Shown here: piece by piece, positions 36,111 through 46,894 of the stretch
Position numbering within the stretch: the first letter of the stretch is position 1
Layout: every line of letters starts with the position of its first letter
From: Calliphora vicina
Taxonomy: Eukaryota; Arthropoda; Insecta; Diptera; Calliphoridae
Direction of reading: 5' to 3'
Assembly (NCBI RefSeq): GCF_958450345.1
Contig: NC_088780.1
Span: forward strand, 4,772,501-4,836,500
Length of the DNA: 64,000 nt
Program-made: the position numbers and the translations under genes
Notes under the pieces: generated by a model
Seen by the model: the letters and a program-made list of their open reading frames with translations, nothing else
Databases searched by the model: none
What the model was told of the DNA's origin: nothing

Positions 36111-36849
36111 TACATATATTTACAGAATATATGTATATTGTATTATTATAAGAAAAAATCTGTCACGTACGATATTAAATTTTATTTATTATAAAATCAT
36201 CCAAAGATTGTTTTTATTTTAATATAACGGATTGTAAAGGAAAAATATTTCTTTTAGTATATATTTTCTTTTAGTTTAAGAAATTAAAAGAAAACATAAC
36301 GACTCTCACGATTCGAATATTTTCGCATATTTCTACATGTACCACAAAATGAGTTCCGTTTTATGTCAGGTACGATATACCCTAATTTCGCTCAATATTT
36401 TGTACAACAATATTTCGAAAGAACTTTTTATTATTTTAAAATATAGTACCCTCTGAATGGAACATAAAGACCAAATTATTTTTCAGATACTTTTATTTTT
36501 GCAAAATCTATTCCACTCTATAGGCGTACAAATGTCACGTACGATGATATGGAATTGCCCATATGTGTAATATTTCAACAGTTATGTTACCTATGGGCTT
36601 TATGTTTAGTTTTTTCTGAAACCAAAATTCTGACATTAAAAAATTATTAAATCTAATATTTTAATAGTAAGTGTTTGTTTTTTTAAATAGCGCTTTTATT
36701 TTTTTTCTTAAATATTGCAAAAAGATAATTATTATTCAACTGGAATGTTGTCATAGAAGTAATGGCAGTCTACAGATAGCAGCTTTTTTAAATCATGTAG
36801 ATGTTGACATTTCTTTTTTCTCAAAACTTTGACTTACTTTCATTTCTCT

Positions 36850-37556
36850 ATGCTAACGGTCAGTTACATTACCTCTAGAAAATCCAAGTTATTTCTTACC
36901 ATTCATACTTCAATCTATATACATTTTTGATATAAAAACTGAAAATATCTAAATTCGCTAATAACTTGGCCAATAAGCGTTTAATCAAGAAAAGGAGCTT
37001 GATCTGTCATCACTCATATTTCTGACAAAATATCGATTAAATATAAAAACTAAAAGTATCTAAATTCGCTAATAACTTGGCAATAAGCGTTTAATCAAGA
37101 AAAAGAGCTCGATCTGTGATCACTAAAATTTTTGAACAAAAATCGATTTTTTATATAAAAACTCAAAATATCTAAATTCGCTTATAACTTGGCCAATAAG
37201 CGTTTAATCAAGAAAAGGAGCTCGATATGTGATCACTAAAATTTTTGAACAAAAATCGATTTTTTATATAAAAACTCAAAATATCTAAATTCGCTAATAA
37301 CTTGGCCAATAAGCGTTTAATCAAGAAAATGAGCTCGATCTGTGATCACTAAAATTTTTGAACAAAAATTGATTTTTTATCTAAATTCGCTAATAACTTG
37401 GCCAATAAGACTTTAAGATAAGGAATTCGATTTGTGATCACTAAAATGTTTGAACAAAAATCGATTTTTTATATAAAAACTCAAAATACGCTTCTCACAA
37501 ATCAAACACAAGCATTTTTTTAATTTGGACAGGACAACGTCTGTCTGGTCAGCTAG
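36850..37556 (+). mobile_element. Helitron-like element with internal 113-bp tandem repeats (forward arm)
   Basis: Five tandem copies of a roughly 113-bp unit (landmark AACTTGGCCAATAAGCG at about 36964, 37075, 37187, 37299 and 37394; the last spacing is shortened to 95) are followed by a unique tail. The tail ends with a small hairpin GACAG-GACAACGT-CTGTC (37528-37545), then TGGTCAG and CTAG at 37553-37556, followed by T. A hairpin about 10 bases before a CTRR end with T outside is the classic Helitron 3' end, and internal minisatellites are usual in non-autonomous fly Helitrons. The 5' TC end is not identified. Confidence 0.55.
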
Positions 37557-37684
37557 TAAATAAATAAATAGCATGTTACTCCGTTTAAAAAATAAGCTGA
37601 CAGGTGTTTCCTACTTTTTCGAACCTTTTAGGGGAGAAAATGGATAAAAACTGTATTTGGCACCCTATGTATCTTTTAAATCAA

Positions 37685-39075
37685 TAAACATGGCCAAGTT
37701 ATTAGCGAATTTAGATATTTTGAGTTTTTATATTAAAAATCGATTTTTGGTCAGAAATATGAGTGATCACAGATCGAGCTCCTTTTCTTGATTAAACGCT
37801 TATTGCCAAGTTATTAGCGAATTTAGATAATTTGAGTTTTTATATAAAAAATCGATTTTTGTTCAAAAATTTTAGTGATCACAGATCGATCTGTTTTTCT
37901 TGATTAAACGCTTATTGGCCAAGTTATTAGCGAATTTAGATATTTTGAGTTTTTATATAAAAAATCGATTTTTTGTCAGAAATATGAGTGATTACAGATC
38001 GAGCTCATTTTCTTATTAAACGCTTATTGGCCAAGTAGTTAGCGAATTTAGATAATTTGAGTTTTTATATAAAAAAATCGATTTTTGTTGAGAAATATGA
38101 GTGATCACATATCTAGCTCCTTTTCTTGATTAAACGCTTATTGGTCAAGTTATTAGCGAATTTAGATATTTTGAGTTTTTATATAAAAAATCGATTTTTG
38201 TTCAAAAATTTTAGTGATCACAGATCGAGCTTTTTTTCTTGATTAAACGCCTATTGGCCAAGTTATTAGCGAATTTATTTTTTTGAGTTTTTATATAAAA
38301 AATCGATTTTTGTTGAGAAATATGAGTGATCACAGATCGAGCTCCTTTTCTTGATTAAACGCTTATTGGCCAAGTTATTAGCGAATTTAGATATTTTGAG
38401 TTTTCACAGATAATAAATAAGTGATCACAGATCGAGCTCCTTTTCTTGATTAAACGCTTATTGCCAAGTTATTAGCGAATTTAGATAATTTGAGTTTTTA
38501 TATAAAAAATCGATTTTTGTTCAAAAATTTTAGTGATCACAGATCGAGATCCTTTTCTTGATTAAACGCTTATTGCCAAGTTATTAGCGAATTTAGATAA
38601 TTTGAGTTTTTATATAAAATATCGATTTTTGTTCAAAAATTTTAGTGATCACAGATCGATCTGTTTTTCTTGATTAAACGCTTATTGGCCAAGTTATTAG
38701 CGAATTTAGATATTTTGAGTTTTTATATAAAAAATCGATTTTTTGTCAGAATTATGAGTGATTACAGATCGAGCTCATTTTCTTATTAAACGCTTATTGG
38801 CCAAGTTATTAGCGAATTTAGATAATTTGAGTTTTTATATAAAAAATCGATTTTTGTTGAGAAATATGAGTGATCACATATCGAGCTCCTTTTCTTGATT
38901 AAACGCTTATTGGCCAAGTTATTAGCGAATTCAGATATTTTGAGTTTTTATATAAAAAATCGATTTTTGGTCAGAAATATGAGTGATCACAAATCCAGTT
39001 CCTTTTCTTGATTAAATGCTTATTGGCCAATTATTAATGATTTAAGATATTTTGAGTTTTTATATAAGTAATCGA
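37685..39075 (-). repeat. 113-bp satellite array, inverted arm (about 13 copies)
   Basis: The same unit as in 36930-37500, here in reverse complement. The landmark GGCCAAGTTATTAGCGAATTTAGATA recurs near 37690, 37797, 37909, 38022, 38136, 38249, 38361, 38455, 38567, 38680, 38791, 38905 and 39019. Spacing is 111-114 bp except for one 94-bp interval. Each unit carries ATCGAT and GTGATCAC palindromes. About 130 bp of unique DNA separates it from the forward arm's Helitron-like end. Confidence 0.85.
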
Positions 39076-39599
39076 TATAAGTGGTCAATTTTTCTTTCAG
39101 TAAAAACTTAAATTGAAACAAAAAATTCGGGGCAGCTGTTTTCCGATTTTGGATAAATCATAAAAAGTTGGCGTAAAAGTGGGCGTGGTCAATTTATCAT
39201 TCCGTAAGAAGCTAAGTTGGACTATGACCAACATTTAAAAAAAATATAGTTACTTTTTTTATTTTTCTAATGGTACTTTTTTATTTTCTATAACAATTCT
39301 ATAACAAGAAAAATTAAATTAAGCATATATTATTAAGTGAGCGAGAATTCTAGGGGGGACCTTTTTTTACTTTTTCTTTATTCGAATGGTACTTTTTGTA
39401 ATTTCTTCACCAATGAACCTAGAAACATGAAAAAAAGATTATATAGAACCGAGTGACTTTTTGGTAATTTTTCTATATTCTAAATGAATTTTCTATAATA
39501 ATGGACCTAGAAATATGAAATTAAGCGTATATGGTCTAAGTGAGTGAAAATTCAAGCAGATACTTCATGGTACTTTTTCTTTATTCTAATGGTACTTTT

Positions 39600-39900
39600 T
39601 TAATTATACCCTTCACCTTAAAATCAGCAAATCGGTTCACAAATGGCTGAGATATGTGTAAAAACCAGGACAACCTCGATTTTTGACCTATATCTGGAAT
39701 ACTAAGTCATTAATATAGACAATATGGATATCTAATGATAGATATTTCAAAGACCTTTGCAATGACGTATATAAGACCATACTAAGTTTGACATACAATG
39801 GGTCAAAATCGGAAAAAATATTTTTTAAACCTAATTTTTTTTTTCACCAAAAAAAAATTAAAATAACAATTCGAAATGTTTTTTTTCCAAAATATGAAAA
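39600..39900 (-). repeat. Dispersed repeat family A, inverted copy
   Basis: In reverse orientation: TATACCCTTCACC at 39605, CTAAGTCATTAATATAGACAATATGGATATC near 39701, TTTCAAAGACCTTTGCAATGACGTATATAAGACCATACTAAG near 39747 and CAATGGGTCAAAATCGG near 39797. The block order mirrors 18840-19290. Confidence 0.7.
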
Positions 39901-40256
39901 AACAAAGATGTAGTTCAAAGGTCAAAAAGAGCGACCGAACTAAAAGAGCTACCTAGTTCATTTATGAATTAAAGTGAGCGGTCATTGAAATGAACTGTTA
40001 AGCACAAGTCTAATATTTTATAAATTAATTTTAATGATAAATAAATAATTGTCAAAAACCTAAAAAAACACGAATGTTAACACCATATTATGTTTTGCTT
40101 CTAATCAACACGATATATGAACGACAAATAATCGGTTATAAAATCTTGTGATTGGCAACTCAACATTCCAATGCTTATTAATGCAACTCTGAATTTCCTT
40201 ATGTAGAGAAAAAAAAGTAATGTTATTTTTTTCATACGCTAGAGTGCAGCACTAGG

Positions 40257-40264
40257 TCATGTGA
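40257..40264. promoter_or_regulatory. M-box / CLEAR-like site upstream of VhaPPA1-1
   Basis: TCATGTGA lies 62 bp before the donor of the likely 5' UTR exon (GTGAGT at 40327). MiT/TFE factors (fly Mitf) bind TCAYGTGA and activate V-ATPase subunit genes. The motif is seen; its use here is inferred from that known regulation. Confidence 0.45.
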
Positions 40265-40486
40265 TTAGGGCAGAAAGTTTTTCGTAAAACAGTCACCTGT
40301 CACTGAAAATAATCTGAAAAGTTTTTGTGAGTTATCATTTTTAAAAACGTAATTTATAAATATATTTGTTTTAATATTTGTAATAATTACGTTGAGTTAA
40401 TTTTTGTTGAATATTATTGTGATTATTTTTGATTTTGCAGATTTTCTTCGAAAAACTTTTACACACACACGAACTGAGCTCAAACT

Positions 40487-41125
40487 ATGGCCACCCAATT
40501 ACGTACCGTTGTTGGACAAACGTTCGGTTATCTCTTTGTTGCAGTGAGCACCGTACTCATCTTCTATCATGTTTTCACAGGAAAGGGAGAACGTGTGAGC
40601 GTTGGTTGGTTCCTCTCGGCCTCATCGCCATATATGTGGGCATGTTTGGGTATTGGTTTAGCCGTAGCTTTGTCCGTCGTAGGTGCAGCTCTTGGTATTC
40701 ACACCACTGGCACCAGTATTGTGGGTGGTGGTGTTAAAGCACCCCGTATCAAGACTAAAAATTTGATTTCTGTTATTTTCTGCGAAGCCGTAGCCATCTA
40801 TGGTCTCATTACTGCTATTGTATTGTCCGGTTTGTTGGATTCGTTCAAAATGGAAACAGCGCTTAGCAGTCAAACTGTAATGAATAACAATTGGACCGCC
40901 GGTTATGTTATGTTCGGCGCTGGTTTAGCTGTCGGTTTAGTAAACTTGTTTTGCGGTATTGCTGTAGGTGTAGTTGGTTCTGGAGCTGCTTTGGCTGATG
41001 CTGCTAACTCTGCTTTGTTCGTGAAAATCCTTATTGTGGAGATTTTCGGTTCAGCTATTGGTCTCTTTGGCTTGATTGTTGGCATCTACATGACATCTAA
41101 AGTCAAAATGGGTGACAAGGAGTAA
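40487..41125 (+). CDS. VhaPPA1-1: V-ATPase V0 subunit c'' (VhaPPA1-1)
   Basis: A 212-residue proteolipid in a single coding exon, forming part of the proton-conducting ring of the vacuolar ATPase. Membrane helices lie at about residues 11-30, 50-72, 93-117, 138-160 and 174-202. The proton-carrying glutamate is Glu100 in VIFCEAVAIYG, and the repeat-related ILIVEIFGSAIGLFG near the C-terminus is also present. The length equals that of the fly protein. A 5' UTR intron (donor GTGAGT at 40327, acceptor TTTGCAG at 40440) and a 3' UTR intron (GTAAGT at 41162, TTTTCAG at 41250) have strong signals. The 3' UTR junction lies only 36 bases after the stop. AATAAA is at 41800-41805. Confidence 0.96.
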   Translation: MATQLRTVVGQTFGYLFVAVSTVLIFYHVFTGKGERVSVGWFLSASSPYMWACLGIGLAVALSVVGAALGIHTTGTSIVGGGVKAPRIKTKNLISVIFCEAVAIYGLITAIVLSGLLDSFKMETALSSQTVMNNNWTAGYVMFGAGLAVGLVNLFCGIAVGVVGSGAALADAANSALFVKILIVEIFGSAIGLFGLIVGIYMTSKVKMGDKE

Positions 41126-41176
41126 TTGCAACCACTTATTATTATTAGCCTAAGCAAAAATGTAAGTTTAAACAAA

Positions 41177-41184
41177 TCACGTGA
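41177..41184. promoter_or_regulatory. Perfect CLEAR palindrome inside the VhaPPA1-1 3' UTR intron
   Basis: TCACGTGA, the palindromic Mitf/TFEB site, sits within the 89-bp intron that follows the stop codon (41162-41250). A partial second site, CGTGACC, lies 7 bases on. Together with TCATGTGA upstream it suggests Mitf control of this gene from both sides, but an 8-bp palindrome can occur by chance. Confidence 0.4.
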
Positions 41185-41939
41185 AAATTCGCGTGACCTC
41201 GTATATCCTTAAGCTATAAGTTTTTAATTAAAATTGATGTTTGTTTTCAGCGCGATTTTGCAATACCAGACAAGATCACCACAAATTCTTTAGCCATTCC
41301 ATCAAATAAGAATTACATTGGAAATACCAAAATAAGTAAAAAGAAAAATGTACTTCAACCAAATATTACACAAAAATTCTTGTAACAGTGAAATATCTTC
41401 AGATACAGATGAGTGTGTGTGTGCACGTGAATAATATCCGTAGTGAAATTAAATCTCTTTTCTAGAAAGAAAATGAAAATAATCATAAAATAATTGGCCC
41501 AATTTAAGTCTCTCTTTTTTACAACTCTTCTTTATTAAATCTTTGGTGAAACTTGGATTGCAATCAGTTCAGCATCAATACCTTAGCAATCCAAGTTTTC
41601 TATAAGATTTAAATGACAGAACTTTACATTAAACTGTCTATTTGTAATTTGTTTTTGTTTTTAGTTAATCTTCCTTTTTGATTAAATTGTTAACCTTTGT
41701 GTATTATTTTTAAAAATTAATATTACTATACATATATATAGAAATGATTTATTATAATACTGATTGTATGCAATTTGTGTAAAAAGTATTCGATATATAA
41801 ATAAATACGTTCTTTTTCTTTCAGGGAAAAAAAAGTTGTATTATTCTAACGCAGTAATTTTATCAGTCAGGTGCAATTTATATATTCATAATTGATTCAT
41901 TTAGTTTGTGTTTATTTTTGGATATATTAAAATTAACAA

Positions 41940-42860
41940 GATTTTTTAAATATTTTTTTTTGATTACTAATTCGTTAATATAGACAATATTGATATCTAA
42001 TTATTGACATTTTGAAGACGTTTCCAACGAAAAACTTTCAACTAATTTTGTTTGTGCCAGATAATATAAATGGCACAGCCTTTTACCCAGGCTAGTTACC
42101 GCTGACGGCAGTTACCCCCATAATAGCCTTTCAGCACAACTACCGTTACCGATATAATTGCAATTACCGTTACTGAAATATTAATTTTCTATAAATAATT
42201 TATATTATTACATATATAACAAGTATGGGAATAAAGCCATAGTAAATCGGAACTACATGGGTCTAAATCGGGAAATATATTTCTTAACCCGAATTTCTAT
42301 TATACCAAAAAATTTTATTCAATAATTAATTTAAAAAAAAAAATTTTTTTAAAAATAATTTAAAAAATTTTTTTTTAAATAATTTAAAAAAAAATTTTTG
42401 ACATAAATTTATTAGTTAATAAAATTTATGTCAAACAAAATTTTTTAAAATGGCAAAAAAAAATTAATTTTTTAAAAAATTTTTTTGGAAATTTATAGTG
42501 AAACATTTTTATGAGAAACAATTTTTTTTGGTTTAAAAGAAATATGGGTTAAAAAATATATTTCCAGATTTTGAGCCATTGTAGGTCCGACTTACTACGG
42601 CCTTATATACGCCGTTGCAAAGATTTTTGAAATATCTATCATTAGATATCCATATTGTCTATATTAATGTCTTAGTAATCCAGATATAAGTAAAAAAAAA
42701 CTAAAAAATCGATGTCCTGGTTTTTTCCTTATATCTCACTCAGCCATTTGTGGGCCGATATTCTCTAGCAATCGAGCCGGGATATATTGATGTAAGAATC
42801 ATGTATGTAAGTTATTTGAGGGTTACGGAAAGTTGATTTCAAATATCGACTCCCTTATTT
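41940..42860. repeat. Family A repeat arranged as an inverted pair
   Basis: The left half is reversed (TTAATATAGACAATATTGATATCTAA near 41976, GGGTCTAAATCGGGAAATATATTTC near 42258) and the right half is forward (ATATTTCCAGATTTTGAGCCATTGTAGG, GTTGCAAAGATTTTTGAAATATCTATC, CCATATTGTCTATATTAATGTCTTAG, 42560-42850). An A/T-rich centre of about 240 bp lies between. A short CCGTTACC-rich island (ACCGTTACCGATATAATTGCAATTACCGTTACTG near 42142) interrupts the left half. Confidence 0.6.
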
Positions 42861-42943
42861 CCTCATAAAAGTGTTTATTAAATACGCCTGGCCTGATTAT
42901 GATGTTGTTGTGCATTGATGTCATTTGTTTAGGGGTGGGTTTT

Positions 42944-43049
42944 TTATGTTGACGCTAAAAGAAATTGTAGTATACTTACCATGATTAGTTTTAGTTGCTT
43001 GCAGGTTATCTTCTTCCAGAGATAAAATATTTTTGTGTTTACCTTCTAC
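42944..43049 (-). CDS. Orphan 3' exons of an unidentified minus-strand gene (tentative)
   Basis: A 70-bp exon at 43049-42980 is bounded by a good acceptor (TTCTATTTATTAG) and a consensus donor (CATG|GTAAGT). It reads VEGKHKNILSLEEDNLQATKTNH in its only open frame. In matching phase it joins an exon at 42954 (acceptor TTTCTTTTAG) that stops after four codons at 42944; AATAAA follows near 42864. Upstream, 43169-43053 is open (begins FNKLDCVKSSVSVVPLTLEAF) after the acceptor TTTTACAG but ends in a stop exactly at the next acceptor, so its own donor is unclear. I do not recognise the protein. It may be a small real gene or the remains of one. Confidence 0.35.
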
Positions 43050-43747
43050 CTAATAAATAGAAAGAAGTTTAGAAACATTTGTATGGGGAAGTTTATCTGC
43101 ACTCAAAAAAGCCTCAAGAGTTAATGGGACGACCGACACTGAGCTCTTAACACAATCAAGTTTATTGAAATCTGTAAAACTAAAAATATAAAATACCACT
43201 TTTCACCATATTTTTAATTTTTGTAATTTAAATTTCTAATGCAAATAACGTTATCATATGGGACTAGATTCAAGAAACGGATTGCATTTTAGACTACTCA
43301 AAAAAGACAAGTCATCTGCAATGAAAATATTCTAAAAGAATCCGAAATTAAACAACCCCTTGAATCGGGAAATTAGAGCGGGCGACAAATAAGAATTGCT
43401 CCAATATATTCTGTTAAAAATTTGGTTATGTTCCTAAATGGTGCCCAAAAACTATTAATATAATCTTATTATTAAAATAGTAGGAATATTTATTTCTCTT
43501 TTAATCCGATATATGATAAATTATTTTACAAATATCTGAAAATAAAATCAAAATTTCTCGAAGTGTTTCAGCTGTAAGTTTTTTTAAATACAACTCTGAA
43601 AAATATAGAAACAAACTGCATCCAACTTCACGGAATAAAGTTAGATGATTTTGACAAGAGAAATTTTGATTTTGTTTTTAAACATTTACAAAATATTTTT
43701 TAAATAATTTTTTTTTACTATCAAATATTGAATTAAAAGAGAAATAA

Positions 43748-46673
43748 ATGTCTTTTCACTTTCCCCGTCGCGTTAAAGACTTACCCAAATTAGAACTAGA
43801 TTCCGAAGATGAGTTTAATACTCCTTGTAAAACGAAAGTTAACAATGAAGATTTGCAGGAAAAGTAAAGCGCTTTAAATATGTATATGGGAAACAATTTG
43901 ATTGATATTAATGATAGCTTATATTTTAGGTCGTATGAATCCAATAAAGAAAATGCTGAGAAAGGCAATCATGGGTCAACAAATTCGTTCAACAGTTTAC
44001 GGATGTTGTATGTTTAATTTATTTTACACTTAACTGGTGTAGAGTCGATTTAAGTAAACAAATATATTTTATTTTTAGACCCAAAAGAAGAGCTGAACTA
44101 CCTACTTTAGAATCAGATTCGGAGGAGGAGGAACTAGCTAAAAAAGACAACCTTAATTGTGCTATACTTAATGATTCATTTCTGGTAAGCCCTGGAAAAA
44201 GTGATAGAGAAGATGCTAGTTCTAAAGAATCATCTGCCATCAAAGGCATTTCTAATACATCTAATGATATTTCATTATTGGCTCGTTTTAATGACATGGG
44301 CTTAAAGAGTCCTCCAAAAGAGAAGTTGCCGCATATTAAACAATTGCAAGAATCAACAGATAATAATAATCAAAAGGACGTATATGTGGACACAAATATT
44401 TTGGCATCGCATACCAAGAACAACACCACTGTAGATGCTCAATTTGCAACTCCGCAGATACGATCGTTTTCTGTTCAACGAAGACCTCGAGATTTATGTT
44501 CTACTCAGTCACAAAAAACGAAATCAGCCATTGTAAATGAGTTTCGTACTCAAAAGGTTTTGTTTCAAACGCCAATGGCTATTACACGGGCTCCAATAAT
44601 GCAAAACGATAGTATATCACTTTCTCTATGCGATACAATTAATGAATGTGGGACACCATCTACAGCAGAAAAAACTCCCCAGTGTGCAAATGAAAAGCTA
44701 TCTAAAGACACGGCTCGCTCGAAAAAATCATTAGAAGGTGCCTTCATTGAAGCCAGTAAAGAACACAAAGAGAAAACAAGCGACGATACATCTAAGAATT
44801 CAGCAATTACAACGAAGGACAAAACAACAGTGGTTACTATTAACAAAGCAAGTTATATTATAATCCAAAAGTTGGGATGTGGTGGTTCTAGTTCTGTATA
44901 TCTGGCCAAAAGGAATGATAATGGTAAAGAATGCGCCTTAAAGGTAAGCAAATTTCTTTAATTTATTTTAAAATACATCTTTTTTTATGTTGGTTTAATT
45001 GATTAAATATGTGTTTCCGAAAGTACATGATTCATAGCAAAGACATGGAGTTTAGATTGTTAAAAATCTTCCACTTAGTTCTATGCAAACTTGTCCATAA
45101 TCATAATTTTTGTTAGATTAATATACAGTGTAATTACTTAAGATTTCTTTCTGAAAGTACATACAATTTAATGGAAAGACAATATTCTCGTGAGAATATA
45201 TTCAGCCCAATTATGAATAAAAATTCCCCTGGAGTTTTTTCGCTTTTCTCATTATTCCTATTCAAATTCAATGGGGAAAAAATCCCGAGGAACAAACTCC
45301 CTCTGAATTTTTTATTCACAATTGGGCTGATTAATAAATATATCATACATTTAAATGGTACAATTGTAATACTAATTCAAAAACATACTAGTTTTTGTCT
45401 ACAACACAGAATAATGCTGAGCTCTTTTTCCCTTATTATGATCCTCACATAAGTTGGTAGAAAGATTAGACAATATAAATGTTCAAGTCATTTTCTAAGG
45501 GGACCTTTTTTTTACAGTCATTAAATTCAGTTTGCTATTTATATTTAGAGAGTTTATATAAAAAATTAGTATTCATGAGTAATATTAGGGTTTTGCGCTA
45601 TGGGATCAATATGTATATATGTATTATTCATTTGTGATAGAAAGTGTTTTTAAATATTGTTAAAATTGTGTAAAAAGGTGGTCGATCTACAAGGCGATCC
45701 TGCAGTTGTGGAAGGATATTTGAACGAGACGAAATTGTTGGCTAAACTTCAAGGCAATGTATGCGTTGTTTCGCTTTACGAGTAGTATGTATTTTTATAT
45801 ATTTTAGAACAAAATTCATAGATTCCGATTTATTGTACTTCTTTTTGTTGCAGCCAATTATTGCAAAAAGAATCGAAACTTTTCCTGGTCATGGAAAAAG
45901 GAGATTCCGACTTACATAAAATTCTTCAAAGTTATACAACAAATTTGCCTTTATATGTTCTTACAAATTTTTTATATCAAATGCTACAAGCAGTTAATTA
46001 TATTCATCAAAATGGTGTAATTCATTCTGATCTAAAACCGGCAAATTTTTTAATGGTCAATGGGCGATTGAAATTAATCGATTTTGGTATTGCAAGCAAT
46101 ATAGCCATTGATTCAACGAGCATAATAAAATTTTCTCAAGCCGGTACATTCAATTATATAAGTCCAGAAGCTTTAACGGACACGTCCACTGGCAGCAGTC
46201 CCATGCGGAGTAATCAACCGAAAATAAAGGTATATACTTGAAATTAGTATTTGTTTAACAAACAATTTAAAGGTATTTATTAATTTTATTTTGTTTTATA
46301 GATCTCTACGAAGTCTGATGTCTGGTCACTTGGTTGCATTTTGTATTTGCTACTATATCAAAAGACCCCATTTGGACATATAAAAAATCTTTGCACCAAA
46401 ATATCTGCTATTTGTAGTCCAACACAAACAATTGAATATGGCCCTTTACCGCCGTATTATCCTGCCATGCTGGTTCATGTCATTATCAATTAAATTTATA
46501 TTTTGGTTTATGTCTAGGTATAATAATAAAATTTATTTTTCTATTCTAATTTACAGATGGCTAAAAATTGTTTGCAACACAATCCAAAACATCGTCCATC
46601 ATGTGCCGAGTTATTAAAATATCCCTTTAATATGATAATACCGATACAAAATCTATCATTGCCAACAAAATAA
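43748..46673 (+). CDS. Mps1: Dual-specificity kinase Mps1/TTK (spindle assembly checkpoint)
   Basis: A kinase of about 611 residues (ald in Drosophila) from exons 43748-43863, 43930-44007, 44079-44943, 45678-45784, 45854-46229, 46302-46478 (or to 46472) and 46557-46673. The N-terminal 330 residues are polar and lack an obvious TPR fold. The kinase domain begins YIIIQKLGCGGSSSVYLA, with catalytic Lys353 in CALK. The catalytic loop reads HSDLKPAN, with His-Ser-Asp in place of His-Arg-Asp as is usual for Mps1 kinases. Then come LIDFG, GTFNYISPEA and SDVWSLGCILY. Mps1 acts at kinetochores, phosphorylating MELT repeats of KNL1. The sixth exon has two possible donors six bases apart; the longer gives better spacing to NCLQHNPKHRP. 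The 734-bp intron holds a MITE. Confidence 0.93.
45203..45329. mobile_element. TIR MITE, family M1, copy 3 (inside an Mps1 intron)
   Basis: A 127-bp element with ends CAGCCCAATTATGAATAAAAATTCCCC and TTTTTTATTCACAATTGGGCTG. It is the best preserved of the three copies and lies in the fourth-exon-proximal intron of Mps1 (44944-45677). It is unlikely to disturb splicing, as it is 240-350 bp from either splice site. Confidence 0.8.
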
Positions 46674-46894
46674 TCGAATTGTTTTCATAAGATTATACTA
46701 TATAATAACTTTTAGTACATTTACGTTATAGAAATAAAAATAAATCACATTTACATATATAATACTACTACATATAAAATGTTAATAGATTTTGAATATG
46801 AGTATTTTTATATAAAGTGATACATAGTAATAAGAATATCTAAACTTGGTTGTCAGTTTCATTTAATTTTCGTTTTATTAAACAGTTTTATAAT

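Larger units (their letters stand above)
34961..36564. mobile_element. 1.6-kb TIR element (ATATGGGCAATTCC ends) carrying nested insertions
   Basis: ATATGGGCAATTCC (34961-34974) and GGAATTGCCCATAT (36551-36564) are perfect inverted repeats, with GTGT on both outer sides. The sequence TGTCACGTACGAT recurs inside near 36162 and 36531, and a variant near 36364. Two other elements (35156-35550 and 35713-36110) are inserted within it. No transposase frame was found. Confidence 0.6.
32127..40250. other. 8-kb repeat region between RpS25 and VhaPPA1-1
   Basis: No gene is supported. The region is a stack of mobile elements described separately (32247-39900), with short AT-rich spacers. Open frames here, such as 34162-34434, 35276-35461 and 35672-35884, overlap TIR elements and are chance. 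Confidence 0.7.

Noticed and set aside
36930..39070. CRISPR-like array
   Set aside because: The 113-bp units are contiguous tandem repeats without unique spacers, and the genome is eukaryotic.
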